Assembly: GCF_900115115.1 (NCBI RefSeq)
Contig: NZ_FOVI01000003.1
Coordinates: 62,001-126,000, forward strand
Direction: 5' to 3'
Length of the DNA stretch: 64,000 nucleotides
Source of the DNA: Paenimyroides ummariense
Lineage (GTDB): Bacteria; Bacteroidota; Bacteroidia; Flavobacteriales; Flavobacteriaceae
Position 1 is the stretch's first letter. Each line of letters begins with the position of its first letter. A program made the translations under genes and the position numbers. The notes beneath the pieces were generated by a model. It ran no database searches. It worked only from the letters and a program-made list of their open reading frames with translations, and had not been told where the DNA came from. This document shows positions 8,997-17,530 of this stretch, piece after piece.

Positions 8997-9386
8997 ATGA
9001 GCAAAATAATTACATTACCAAAAATTGAAGATCCACGAGGGAATTTATCTGTTATTCAAGAAAATACTATTCCTTTTAAAATTAACCGCGTTTATTTTTT
9101 GTACGATGTACCGAGCGGAGCACAACGTGGCGGACATGCGCATAAAGATCAGCAGGAATTTATAATTGCAGTTTCGGGTAGTTTTGAAGTGGTTTTAAAT
9201 ACAGGAACAGAAGAAAAAGTATATCATTTGTTTAAACCCAATGAAGGTTTATATGTTCCTGTAAACACTTGGAGAGAGTTGCGAAATTTTTCATCAGGAT
9301 CGGTTTGTTTGGTTGTTTCTTCTGATGAGTTTGATGAAAGTGATTACATCCGCGATTTTAATGATTTTATCAGCTATTTAAAATAA
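8997..9386 (+). CDS. fdtA: dTDP-4-keto-6-deoxyglucose 3,4-ketoisomerase, FdtA/QdtA-like cupin
   Basis: This 129-residue sugar 3,4-ketoisomerase (WxcM-like cupin) produces dTDP-3-keto-6-deoxyhexose, the substrate of the FdtB/QdtB aminotransferase encoded at 5419. Family marks are DPRGNLSVIQ near the N-terminus, VYFLYDVPSGAQRGGHAHK with the conserved histidines, and SGSFEVVLNTG. FdtA makes the galacto and QdtA the gluco configuration; the sequence alone does not decide. The 3' end overlaps the convergent glycosyltransferase gene by 9 bp. Confidence 0.85.
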   Translation: MSKIITLPKIEDPRGNLSVIQENTIPFKINRVYFLYDVPSGAQRGGHAHKDQQEFIIAVSGSFEVVLNTGTEEKVYHLFKPNEGLYVPVNTWRELRNFSSGSVCLVVSSDEFDESDYIRDFNDFISYLK

Positions 9387-10262
9387 CTGAAATCTGCATT
9401 TTAATTCAATCACTGAAAGTTTTAAAAGGTCTAACCATTGCTTGTTTTTAAAAGATTGTTCCATGCTGTAATGAATTCTTTTTAGCAAAGTTTTGTTTTC
9501 TTTTTTAGATGTATTTCTTACAATTGATTCATTGTAAATCTGTCGAAGTGATTGATTTATCTTCTTGGAGAATTCATCGTTTTTATGAAATTGATTTCCC
9601 AAAGAGTTCTCTAAAAATCTTTTTTCAACCAAAAAATCGTCTAAAAATTTAATTTCATATAATCTCGAAAGTCGCAACCAATAATCTAAATCTTCAAAAA
9701 ACAATTCTTCATTGTATCCTTTCAGCAATTCAAAATGCTTTCGGGTAAGCATTGATGCAACCGAGCACATCACAATTCCTGTTGAAAGTAACCTTAGGTA
9801 ATTTGTTTCGTGTAACAATAAATCGATTGCTTTATTTTGTCCATCAACTTTAAAATAAGGTTTTGTACGGTTTCCATTCTCGTTGATATGGTGAGCATTT
9901 CCAAAGATTAATCCTACATTATCAGTCTGTTGTGCAAAGAAATTTACTTGTTTTTCAATACAATCGTCTAGCAAAACATCATCTGCAGAAAGATCAATTA
10001 AATAGGTTCCTTTAGATTGCTTATATCCATAATTAAAAGCTTTAGTGGAACTTATAGGTTCAGTAAATTGAATATATTTAATTGATGTATTTTTGCTTGT
10101 TATATCTGTAATAACTTGATGAGAATTGTCTGAACTTGCATTGTTAATAACAATTAATTCTATATTTTTATAGGATTGATTTAATACCGAATTTATAGCT
10201 TGTTGCACAAAAGCTTCGTGGTTAAAACAAATACAAATTACAGAAACAACAGGTAATGACAT
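9378..10262 (-). CDS. Glycosyltransferase family 2 protein
   Basis: The 294-residue protein has the GT2 start SVICICFNHEAFVQQAINSV, the nucleotide-binding INNASSDNS segment near residue 40 and LIDLSADDVL (DxD-like, SADD) near residue 90, followed by the LRLSRLYEIKF segment. It is a soluble or peripheral inner-membrane enzyme that probably adds a sugar to the repeat unit. It stands alone on the minus strand between two plus-strand genes: it overlaps fdtA at its 3' end and starts 23 bp from the divergent gene at 10286. Confidence 0.85.
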   Translation of the reverse strand: MSLPVVSVICICFNHEAFVQQAINSVLNQSYKNIELIVINNASSDNSHQVITDITSKNTSIKYIQFTEPISSTKAFNYGYKQSKGTYLIDLSADDVLLDDCIEKQVNFFAQQTDNVGLIFGNAHHINENGNRTKPYFKVDGQNKAIDLLLHETNYLRLLSTGIVMCSVASMLTRKHFELLKGYNEELFFEDLDYWLRLSRLYEIKFLDDFLVEKRFLENSLGNQFHKNDEFSKKINQSLRQIYNESIVRNTSKKENKTLLKRIHYSMEQSFKNKQWLDLLKLSVIELKCRFQLF

Positions 10263-10285
10263 TTTTTTAATTTACAACAAAGATA

Positions 10286-11359
10286 TTGGAAAAAAATAAA
10301 ATAGCATTGGTTACTTATTCTTTATCGTCTGGAGGTTTGGAGCGGGTAGTAGCAAACAGTACTTTTATGTTCAAAGAAATGGGCTACGATGTGCATTTGT
10401 ATGTTTTAGAATCAAAAGTTAATTATCCTTTTACAGGAAAACTGCATCAGTTCAATATTGATCAATTAGGATTTTTATCTAAAGTCAAAGCTTACTTAAG
10501 TATTAAAAAATCAATAAAAAAAAATAAGATTAATTTAATTTTAGACCACAGATATCGTTTAAATTGGATTACCGAAATTATGTGGCAAAAGCTTATTTAT
10601 CGCAAACAAAATGTTTTTAATCACATTCACAGTTCTCTTATTTACAGCTATTTGTTTAATTTTGATTTATTGAATCGATTTTTGTTTAAAAAGAGATTGT
10701 TTATTTGTGATTCATTAGGTATTGAACGAAAAGTAAACAGAGAATTTCCATTTTTAAAAACACAAACCATTTATAATTTTACAGATTTTAAAGCAATAGA
10801 ACAAAGTGGATTAAATCTTGGAAACTATATTTTAGCTATTGCGCGAATGGATCATGAAAATGTAAAACAGATTGATGTTTTACTAGAATGTTATGCGAAA
10901 AGTAGTCTGCCCGAAAAAAAAATACGTTTGATTATTTTAGGAGATGGCGTTCGATTAGAAGAAATGAAATCTTTTGCAAAGGAATTAAAAATATCAGAAT
11001 TGGTAGACTTCAAAGGTTTCATACCCAATCCTGAAAATTATCTAGAAAATGCCTTATTTACTGTTTTAACAAGTAAGTATGAAGGTTTCGGGATGGTTTT
11101 AATAGAATCTTTAATTATGCAAACTCCTGTAATTTCTTTTGATTGTGAAACCGGTCCCAACGAAATTATTATTAATCGATTTAATGGTTTATTGATCGAA
11201 AATCAAAATAAGGACAAAATGATTAAAGGTATGAATGAGTTAGTTTTTAATGAGGAATTATACAATTTTCTAAAGCAAAATTCCTTAACATCAGTCGATA
11301 AATTTCGAATGGATTCAATAAAAGAAAAATGGGAAAAAGTTATTAGTGATACACCGTAA
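10286..11359 (+). CDS. Glycosyltransferase family 4 protein (TTG start)
   Basis: The 357-residue protein is a GT-B fold GT4 enzyme: YSLSSGGLERVVANS near the N-terminus (glycine-rich acceptor loop), ILAIARMDHENVKQ at the start of the C-terminal domain, and SKYEGFGMVLIESL with the EGFGxxxxE motif that binds the nucleotide sugar. The start is probably TTG at 10286, since no ATG lies between the upstream stop (10268) and the conserved IALVTYS strand. It contains two A9 runs (near 10515 and 10914), possible slippage sites. The 3' end overlaps the convergent gene by 17 bp. Confidence 0.85.
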   Translation: MEKNKIALVTYSLSSGGLERVVANSTFMFKEMGYDVHLYVLESKVNYPFTGKLHQFNIDQLGFLSKVKAYLSIKKSIKKNKINLILDHRYRLNWITEIMWQKLIYRKQNVFNHIHSSLIYSYLFNFDLLNRFLFKKRLFICDSLGIERKVNREFPFLKTQTIYNFTDFKAIEQSGLNLGNYILAIARMDHENVKQIDVLLECYAKSSLPEKKIRLIILGDGVRLEEMKSFAKELKISELVDFKGFIPNPENYLENALFTVLTSKYEGFGMVLIESLIMQTPVISFDCETGPNEIIINRFNGLLIENQNKDKMIKGMNELVFNEELYNFLKQNSLTSVDKFRMDSIKEKWEKVISDTP

Positions 11360-12284
11360 AATCGATCCCGTAATTACGTAGATTCTGCTTTGTTCTAAGC
11401 ATTAATCTTAAAACAAAAGGAGGAAGTTTGAATAGTAATTTTGTTTTAAAATTGATGTTTTTTTGATCAACATACTTTAAATATTCTAATGATTGCTCTT
11501 TTAAACCCAAAATATGATAATTTAATCCATATTCAATTCTGTAAACATCAAGAAACAATTTTAAACTTTCATTACTTTTCTCAATTTCAAAATATTGGTT
11601 TAAATTAGTCAGTTTATTGAATTTAGATTGATCTTTAGACAAACTTTTATTGGTATTGATAAAATTGTAAACCATTGTATTTTCTGCAGTTATAACAATT
11701 TTATATTTCAACGCAATTTTAATCCAATAATCTAAATCTTGGTCGCTTTTTAGTGTAGGATCAAATCCGCCAATCTCATTAAAAATATCTTTATGTATAC
11801 AAACTGCCGATGTTAATGCAACTCTATTTATTAAACTACTTTTAAAAAAATCGGTTACATAACCTTCATAGTTTTCAGGAATATCGATGAATCTATTTTC
11901 AATAAATGTATTTTTTGAAATTTGAGTAACATATCTGCCACAATACATTTTTGGATCTGGAAATTTAGCAATGGTATCGTAAAAAGCCTTTAAATGATTT
12001 TCTTTCCAAGTATCATCGGCATCTAAAAAGCAAATATAATCTGCTTTGGCATTTTCCATTCCGGTATTTCGAGCGACAGAAACTCCTTGATTTTTTTGAT
12101 GGATAATTTTTAATCTGTGGTCAGAAAATTCCTCTAAAAGTTCTAAACTCCTGTCAGTTGATCCATCATTTACAACAATAACTTCAAAATTATCAAATGA
12201 TTGATTGAAGACACAATTCAATGTGTTTTGAATGTATTTTTCTTTGTTATAAAGCGGAATTATTACTGAAAAAAAAGGTGTCAT
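11343..12284 (-). CDS. Glycosyltransferase family 2 protein
   Basis: This is a 313-residue GT2 enzyme. It starts FFSVIIPLYNKEKYIQNTL, has VVNDGSTDRSLELLEEF (nucleotide binding) and YICFLDADDTWKENHL (DxD, LDADD) near residue 90. The C-terminal part has TSAVCIHKDIFNEIGGFDP and DQDLDYWIKIALKY, typical of the family. It directly follows the next upstream GT2 gene (adjacent bases 12284/12285) in the ftsE-methyltransferase-GT2-GT2 transcript. Acceptor and donor are unknown. Confidence 0.88.
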   Translation of the reverse strand: MTPFFSVIIPLYNKEKYIQNTLNCVFNQSFDNFEVIVVNDGSTDRSLELLEEFSDHRLKIIHQKNQGVSVARNTGMENAKADYICFLDADDTWKENHLKAFYDTIAKFPDPKMYCGRYVTQISKNTFIENRFIDIPENYEGYVTDFFKSSLINRVALTSAVCIHKDIFNEIGGFDPTLKSDQDLDYWIKIALKYKIVITAENTMVYNFINTNKSLSKDQSKFNKLTNLNQYFEIEKSNESLKLFLDVYRIEYGLNYHILGLKEQSLEYLKYVDQKNINFKTKLLFKLPPFVLRLMLRTKQNLRNYGIDFTVYH

Positions 12285-13169
12285 TTACAATTGGCTAAAA
12301 TATCCTAAACGGTAAATATCATAAATAAATAGGGAAGGTTTGCTGCCTAATAAGTTTTTTTTAAAACTATTTTTTCTCATTTTATAGATGAGATTAATTA
12401 AAAACAACAACTTTGTTTGTTTTAATAAATTATGAACAGCACTTATTTTTGCATAATCGGCTGGTAGATAGTTTTTTGATAAGAGAAATTTCAACCCTTT
12501 TAATGAATCATTTGTTTTGTGCATAAACACTTCGCTGGTTTCAATTCCATTATGAACTACTTGGTTATTGATGTGTTGTAAGGGAATTTTATTCTTCATT
12601 AAATCGAATGAAAACAATAAATCTTCGTAACGTAAATTAGGAATGTCTTCATTAAAACGAACGGTTTGAAAAACTTCTTTTTTAATTAAAAAATTAAGTG
12701 TTAAAAAGGAAACATATACATTTTCATTTCGTTTCTCGGCAGGTAATGCTTCACGTTTATTTCCGTAAATCCAACGCAATAATTGATTTTTTTCTGGGCG
12801 ATTTTCCTGATATACAATTCCACCGTAAACAACACCGTAATTAGAATTACCTTTAATAAAACCTAAATAGTTTTTTATAAACTGATTACTGATTATGCGA
12901 ACATCAGCATCTAAAAAAAGTAAATTATAAAACGATGCTTCTGTAGATAATAAATTTCTAATAGCGCTTCTTCCAATGTTTTGATTTAAAACAGAATAGC
13001 AGCAATTATCTAAACTATTAATTTTATTGTTTTCTACATGGAAATTTTGAGAAGCATCATCTAAAACAATTATTTCAAAGGTAATTTTTTCAATACAACA
13101 CTGTTCGCTGACTTCTTTAACCAATGGAAAAACATTGTAATTATATGTAGGAATTAATATAGAAAGCAT
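12285..13169 (-). CDS. Glycosyltransferase family 2 protein
   Basis: The 294-residue protein begins MLSILIPTYNYNVFPLVKEV, has IVLDDASQNF and NIGRSAIRNLL segments and LLFLDADVRI (LDAD) near residue 90, and NLRYEDLLFSFDLM in the C-terminal half, the layout of GT2 enzymes with a GT-A fold. It is separated from the upstream methyltransferase gene by one base, so the two are probably translationally coupled. Probably a capsule or O-antigen glycosyltransferase. Confidence 0.85.
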   Translation of the reverse strand: MLSILIPTYNYNVFPLVKEVSEQCCIEKITFEIIVLDDASQNFHVENNKINSLDNCCYSVLNQNIGRSAIRNLLSTEASFYNLLFLDADVRIISNQFIKNYLGFIKGNSNYGVVYGGIVYQENRPEKNQLLRWIYGNKREALPAEKRNENVYVSFLTLNFLIKKEVFQTVRFNEDIPNLRYEDLLFSFDLMKNKIPLQHINNQVVHNGIETSEVFMHKTNDSLKGLKFLLSKNYLPADYAKISAVHNLLKQTKLLFLINLIYKMRKNSFKKNLLGSKPSLFIYDIYRLGYFSQL

Positions 13170-13170
13170 T

Positions 13171-14148
13171 TTATTTTTTTTGATAAAATCCGACTAAAAA
13201 ATCAGGTTTGTTTTCTTTTAAATAATCATCTTCAATCATAAACAAATTATTTAAAACAGTCTGTTTTTCGGTATCCACATCAACAAAATGATACGCAATA
13301 TCTTTAAAAACACTCATTAAAATATTTCCACCGAACGATCTTTCTTCAACTATCTTAAAATACTTGTAAACAGTTTCTAAAATATTTGCTGATGAAACAC
13401 TTTCTGAAGGATCTGCCAAATAAACGCGAAATAAACCGTTGCCGTAAAATTTATTTTTTACCAAATTAGTAGCTCCTCTAACTTTATATTCTTTGGGAAT
13501 TATGTCTAAAGCACTATTAATCGTCTGAATTTGCTTTTTTGGGAACTGAAATCTGTTTGCACCAACATATTCATTAATAAACAAGCATCCGTTATCTTTT
13601 AAAGCTGGAATTATTTTGTTTTTAAACAATTCATCTAACTGCGAAAAATGATGAAGCGATGCGTGAAAAACAACCAAATCATAATAATTATCTTTAAAAG
13701 TGGTTTTGTAAATATCTTCGCATTTAAAATGAATATTGTTTAATTGCTTTTCTTGTGCGATTTTTTGAGCTTTTTCTATGTTGTTTAAACCCAGATCGAC
13801 ACATAAAATCTCACTGAAAACATTCGTGAAACCTGCATAATAAATTTCATGCTGACAAGTGCCTGAACCTAGCGAAAGAACTTTTAAATCTTGTTTATCT
13901 TTTAAATGATGGTTGATTAAATAATCTCTGAAATCGGTTTTTTCATCGCCCGAAATCATTTTGTTCCAACGTGTTTGTACAGCCGGTACATCCCACCAAT
14001 TGGTGTTTTCTAATCTGAAAGTATTGAAAGCACTGCTAATTCTCGACTCCTTTTTAAAAGAAAATTTTGATGCAATAAAACTCAAACCTCTTTGGTTAAG
14101 CTTGGTATAAACATCGATAAAATCTTCTTTTGTAAGTAATCGAATCAT
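13171..14148 (-). CDS. Class I SAM-dependent methyltransferase
   Basis: The 325-residue protein has a Rossmann-type SAM-binding site: LKVLSLGSGTCQHEIY (motif I), ILCVDLGLNNIEKAQKIA (acidic ribose-binding residue) and CEDIYKTTFKDNYYDLVVFH (motifs II/III, followed by ASLHHF). The N-terminal approximately 85 residues and the C-terminal 100 are outside the core. Its place between ftsE and two GT2 genes suggests methylation of a sugar or of a polysaccharide terminus, but this is context only. It abuts ftsE with a single base between stop and start. Confidence 0.8.
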   Translation of the reverse strand: MIRLLTKEDFIDVYTKLNQRGLSFIASKFSFKKESRISSAFNTFRLENTNWWDVPAVQTRWNKMISGDEKTDFRDYLINHHLKDKQDLKVLSLGSGTCQHEIYYAGFTNVFSEILCVDLGLNNIEKAQKIAQEKQLNNIHFKCEDIYKTTFKDNYYDLVVFHASLHHFSQLDELFKNKIIPALKDNGCLFINEYVGANRFQFPKKQIQTINSALDIIPKEYKVRGATNLVKNKFYGNGLFRVYLADPSESVSSANILETVYKYFKIVEERSFGGNILMSVFKDIAYHFVDVDTEKQTVLNNLFMIEDDYLKENKPDFLVGFYQKK

Positions 14149-14149
14149 T

Positions 14150-14833
14150 TTAAACCGTTTTCTGAACTACTTCAAAAACCTTCCCTTCATCGCATTTCAA
14201 CGTTTTGGCAGGATATTTCAACAACAAAGCATAATCGTGCGTTGCCATTAAAATTGTACGTCCGTTTTGGTTGATTTGCTGTAAAACCTCCATAACTTCT
14301 ACGCTTGTTTGCGGATCTAAGTTACCTGTTGGCTCATCGGCTAAAATTAATTCGGGATCGTTTAACAATGCGCGTGCAATTGCCACACGTTGTTGCTCGC
14401 CACCTGATATTTGATGCGGCATTTTGCGGATATGCTGCAACATACCAACACGATCTAAAACGTCTTCGATACGTGCATTCATATCCACTTCGTTTGTCCA
14501 GCCGGTTGCTTTTAAAACGAACAATAAATTTTCGAAAATATTTCTATCGGGAAGTAACTTAAAATCCTGAAAAACAATTCCTAATTTACGTCTTAAAAAA
14601 GGAATGTCGTTTTGTTTCAACGTACGTAAATCATAATCAACAATAACACCTTCACCATCTTTCAAGTCTAAATCTGCATAAAGCGTTTTCATTAAACTAC
14701 TTTTACCAGAACCGGTTTTACCAATTAAATAAATGAATTCACCTTTATGAATATCAATATTAACATCTGCTAAAATAGGTTCGGTATCTTGAAAAATGGT
14801 TGCGTTATGTAGTTTTAATATAGATGCTGACAT
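14150..14833 (-). CDS. ftsE: Cell division ABC transporter ATP-binding protein FtsE-like
   Basis: The 227-residue ABC ATPase has Walker [14 protein letters not shown]-loop [16 protein letters not shown], signature [11 protein letters not shown], Walker [13 protein letters not shown] and the H-loop MATHD. The [10 protein letters not shown] segment is characteristic of FtsE, which with FtsX recruits and activates peptidoglycan hydrolases at the septum. ftsX is not adjacent, which is usual in Bacteroidota. The frame opens at 14857, but [13 protein letters not shown] from ATG 14833 fits the family. The gene heads a run into a methyltransferase and two glycosyltransferase genes. Confidence 0.88.
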   Translation of the reverse strand: MSASILKLHNATIFQDTEPILADVNIDIHKGEFIYLIGKTGSGKSSLMKTLYADLDLKDGEGVIVDYDLRTLKQNDIPFLRRKLGIVFQDFKLLPDRNIFENLLFVLKATGWTNEVDMNARIEDVLDRVGMLQHIRKMPHQISGGEQQRVAIARALLNDPELILADEPTGNLDPQTSVEVMEVLQQINQNGRTILMATHDYALLLKYPAKTLKCDEGKVFEVVQKTV

Positions 14834-14897
14834 GGATTTTTTTTGTAAAAATATCAAAAGTTATGCGTTTATAAAAATTAATTCTATTTAATAAGAC

Positions 14898-15848
14898 TTA
14901 TTTAGTAATGTTAAGGTTTTTCATATCACCATTAGGTGTTATAATTATATATTCTTTGTCATTAGGAGAAATTTGCTTTTTCTCTCTGTTAATAACTAAC
15001 TTAACTTCATACATAACTTGAATTACAGGCTCTAAAATTGTTGAGTTTATAACAAAATCAAATTCTTTATTTATTATTGGTTGATAATATAAAGTTGGCG
15101 ATTTGTCTGCAATATTTATGTTAGCCGATTTTTTTAAATTTAATGAGGAACTATTAAATGACTCATAAGATTTGTACATTTCTGCTGGGAGCATTACTCT
15201 GAAACCGTCAGTAATTCTCTTCTCGGTGTTCGCAAATGATGTTCCTAAAATAGTTTCATAATTTTTGATTTTTTCTTGTAAAGTAACTCTTGACTTATCT
15301 ATCATTTCTTTTTTGATGTTATCAAGGGTAGATGAAAAATAATCTACCCTAACTAAATCATAAATTTCTTGATTAGAAAGAATTGTAATTAACTCATTAA
15401 GTTGATTTGCATCAGTATATTTAATGTGAATATTCTTTTTAAGTTCAAAACCTTTAGGAATTTCGTTGTAGCTTTTTTTACTGAAAGTTTTCTTTTCAAC
15501 TTCAAATTCATATACAGGAACAAACGAAATCATATCAACAAAGGTTTCTATTCCCTTCTTCAGTTTTAGTTCAGTAAGAGCTTGTGTAATTCTTTTTTCC
15601 ATTAAATCATTAACCTCTTCTGTAGATTTTCCAACTTGAGTTATACTAAAAATTGCTACAAAAGAATCTGCTTTAATATTTGCTAAACCTTTAGCACTAA
15701 CTACAATGTCTAGATTAGAAGGTGTGCCAACGTTTATATTATTTTCGGAAAAACTAATTTGATTTTGATAATTGATATTTCCAGAAGCCTGACCAAAACT
15801 AATTTGATTAAGTAATAATGTACATGTAAATAGTGCTATCTTTTTCAT
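14898..15848 (-). CDS. Periplasmic SIMPL-domain (DUF541) protein
   Basis: The 316-residue protein has a signal peptide (MKKIALFTCTLLLNQISFGQ) and then a SIMPL-like domain: IVVSAKGLANIKADSFVAIF followed by SITQVGKSTEEVNDLMEKRI, matching the family pattern of a beta strand with GxGxV and a conserved helix. The function of SIMPL proteins is poorly defined; members are exported or outer-membrane-associated. The gene lies 7 bp downstream of the thioesterase gene, in the minus-strand run with miaA. Family assignment is from pattern resemblance and is moderately sure. Confidence 0.65.
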   Translation of the reverse strand: MKKIALFTCTLLLNQISFGQASGNINYQNQISFSENNINVGTPSNLDIVVSAKGLANIKADSFVAIFSITQVGKSTEEVNDLMEKRITQALTELKLKKGIETFVDMISFVPVYEFEVEKKTFSKKSYNEIPKGFELKKNIHIKYTDANQLNELITILSNQEIYDLVRVDYFSSTLDNIKKEMIDKSRVTLQEKIKNYETILGTSFANTEKRITDGFRVMLPAEMYKSYESFNSSSLNLKKSANINIADKSPTLYYQPIINKEFDFVINSTILEPVIQVMYEVKLVINREKKQISPNDKEYIIITPNGDMKNLNITK

Positions 15849-15855
15849 TGTATTT

Positions 15856-16605
15856 CTATAAGTGGGTATTTAATTCAAGTTTCATTGCGAAACAAACAAT
15901 TCCGTCTAATTTAATATAAAAATAGATTTCTTTTTCATTAATTGAAGAATAAATTGCCGCAGTTTGGTTATAAGTTACTTCTTTTAAGTAATTAATATCT
16001 ATTGCTTTGATACAATTTTTCTCAAGAATATCAATAGGTAAACAATCTAAACACCATTCAATATACTTTACGTTATTTACATGGTTTAGTGCGTCTAAAT
16101 CGGAAAATGCGACTTTATGCTGATTCACTAATGCTGCGTTTTGCGATAGATCAATCTTAGAGAATTTTTTTAACGTAGCTTTCTTTTCGGGATATTTTTC
16201 TAAATGATCGTGCGAAATTGCAATAGTTTCGGGTCTGCGTTTTTCGGTATTTAAAACTACCCAAAGACTGTTTCCGCCAATTATTTTTTTATCATTAAGA
16301 AAAACATCAAAATCGCGAATGGTTTTTATGCCCGCAAGTGTTTCAATCCAAGTTTCAATTTCAATAGTTTCGTGCCATTGCGGTAAATTTTCAATCTCGA
16401 TACGCATGCTGCTTAACACCCAAGCCTGATTATTTTGCTGCATATCAAAATAACTCATTCCACCTAAATCTGAATGTTTTCCGGCAACTGCCTGTAATAA
16501 ATTCATTAGATCGGTAATGCGAATTTTAGAATTTACAGAGCATTTATCGATTGTTACTTGGCACGAACCTTTGTATTTTGATGAAAACTTATCGGGTAAA
16601 TTCAT
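15856..16605 (-). CDS. Acyl-ACP thioesterase (FatA/FatB-like, double hotdog)
   Basis: This 249-residue enzyme hydrolyses acyl-ACP to release fatty acids. Two hotdog halves are visible: residues 1-130 with LLQAVAGKHSDLGGMSYFDM and AWVLSSMRIEIENLPQWHET, and residues 140-249 with HKVAFSDLDALNHVNNVKYI, containing the Asn-x-His type catalytic region (LNHVNN) and EWCLDCLP. It overlaps the end of miaA by 17 bp, so translation is probably coupled. Confidence 0.88.
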   Translation of the reverse strand: MNLPDKFSSKYKGSCQVTIDKCSVNSKIRITDLMNLLQAVAGKHSDLGGMSYFDMQQNNQAWVLSSMRIEIENLPQWHETIEIETWIETLAGIKTIRDFDVFLNDKKIIGGNSLWVVLNTEKRRPETIAISHDHLEKYPEKKATLKKFSKIDLSQNAALVNQHKVAFSDLDALNHVNNVKYIEWCLDCLPIDILEKNCIKAIDINYLKEVTYNQTAAIYSSINEKEIYFYIKLDGIVCFAMKLELNTHL

Positions 16606-17530
16606 TTATATAGCTTAAAATATTTTTTATTGGGGTTTGATAAGAAAACCATTCGGTAGCTTCGTTGCGCTTAAACCAGGTAATTTGTCGTTTAGCGAAT
16701 CGGCGGGTGTTTTTCTTGATTTCTTCTACAGCTTCATCTAAAGAAATCTTTCCATCGATAAAATCGAACAATTCGCGGTAGCCAACAGTTTGCAAGGCAT
16801 TTAATTGTTGATTTTCCTTTAAATTGGCTACTTCAAGCAACAAACCATTGTTCATCATTATATCAACCCGTTTGTTAATTCGATCATACATAACATCGCG
16901 CGGAGCTTCTAAACCAATAATAATAGGAGTGAAGTTGCGTTTGTTTTTATCTTGATTTAAAAACGAAGAATAAGGTGCATTTGCCGCCATTGAAACCCCG
17001 ATAAAACGTTTCATTCGCTGTTGATTTACTAATGTTTGTGGATTGGTCGTTTTTAGAAAATCAAAATAAAAAGGATCTAATTGCTGTAGTTTTTCCTGAA
17101 GATATTCAAAACCTTTTTCTTCGTAATTTTGATCAATTTCTGATTTAATTTCAGTTGAAACTTCCGGAAAGTCATCAAATCCTTTTAAAATAGCATCAAC
17201 ATACAAGCCTGATCCGCCAACAACAATCTGAATATTATTTTTTAAAAATAATCTATCTAACAAAGGCAAAACTTCTTTTTCGTAATCGCCAACACTGTAA
17301 TTTTCGGAGATCGATTTATTCTGAATAAAATGATGCGTTGCTTGTTTTAATTCATCGGTTGATGGAACTGCGGTACCAATGGTCATTTCTTTGTAAAACT
17401 GTCGACTATCGCATGAAACGATATCACAATTAAAATGTTTTGCTAACTGAATTGATAATGCGGTTTTTCCAATAGCTGTTGGTCCTACAATTACAATTAG
17501 GTAATTATTCGTCGATTTTAACTTCTCCAT
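16589..17530 (-). CDS. miaA: tRNA dimethylallyltransferase
   Basis: MiaA transfers dimethylallyl from DMAPP to A37 of tRNAs that read UNN codons, the first step toward ms2i6A. The P-loop VGPTAIGKTALS, CDSRQFYKEMTIGTAVPS, VGGSGLYVDAIL and the C-terminal TVGYRELFDF and RRFAKRQITWFKR segments are all present. The frame opens at 17569; I start at ATG 17530 (MEKLKSTNNYL), giving 313 residues, the usual length. It overlaps the upstream channel gene by 26 bp and the downstream thioesterase gene by 17 bp. Confidence 0.95.
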   Translation of the reverse strand: MEKLKSTNNYLIVIVGPTAIGKTALSIQLAKHFNCDIVSCDSRQFYKEMTIGTAVPSTDELKQATHHFIQNKSISENYSVGDYEKEVLPLLDRLFLKNNIQIVVGGSGLYVDAILKGFDDFPEVSTEIKSEIDQNYEEKGFEYLQEKLQQLDPFYFDFLKTTNPQTLVNQQRMKRFIGVSMAANAPYSSFLNQDKNKRNFTPIIIGLEAPRDVMYDRINKRVDIMMNNGLLLEVANLKENQQLNALQTVGYRELFDFIDGKISLDEAVEEIKKNTRRFAKRQITWFKRNEATEWFSYQTPIKNILSYINEFTR

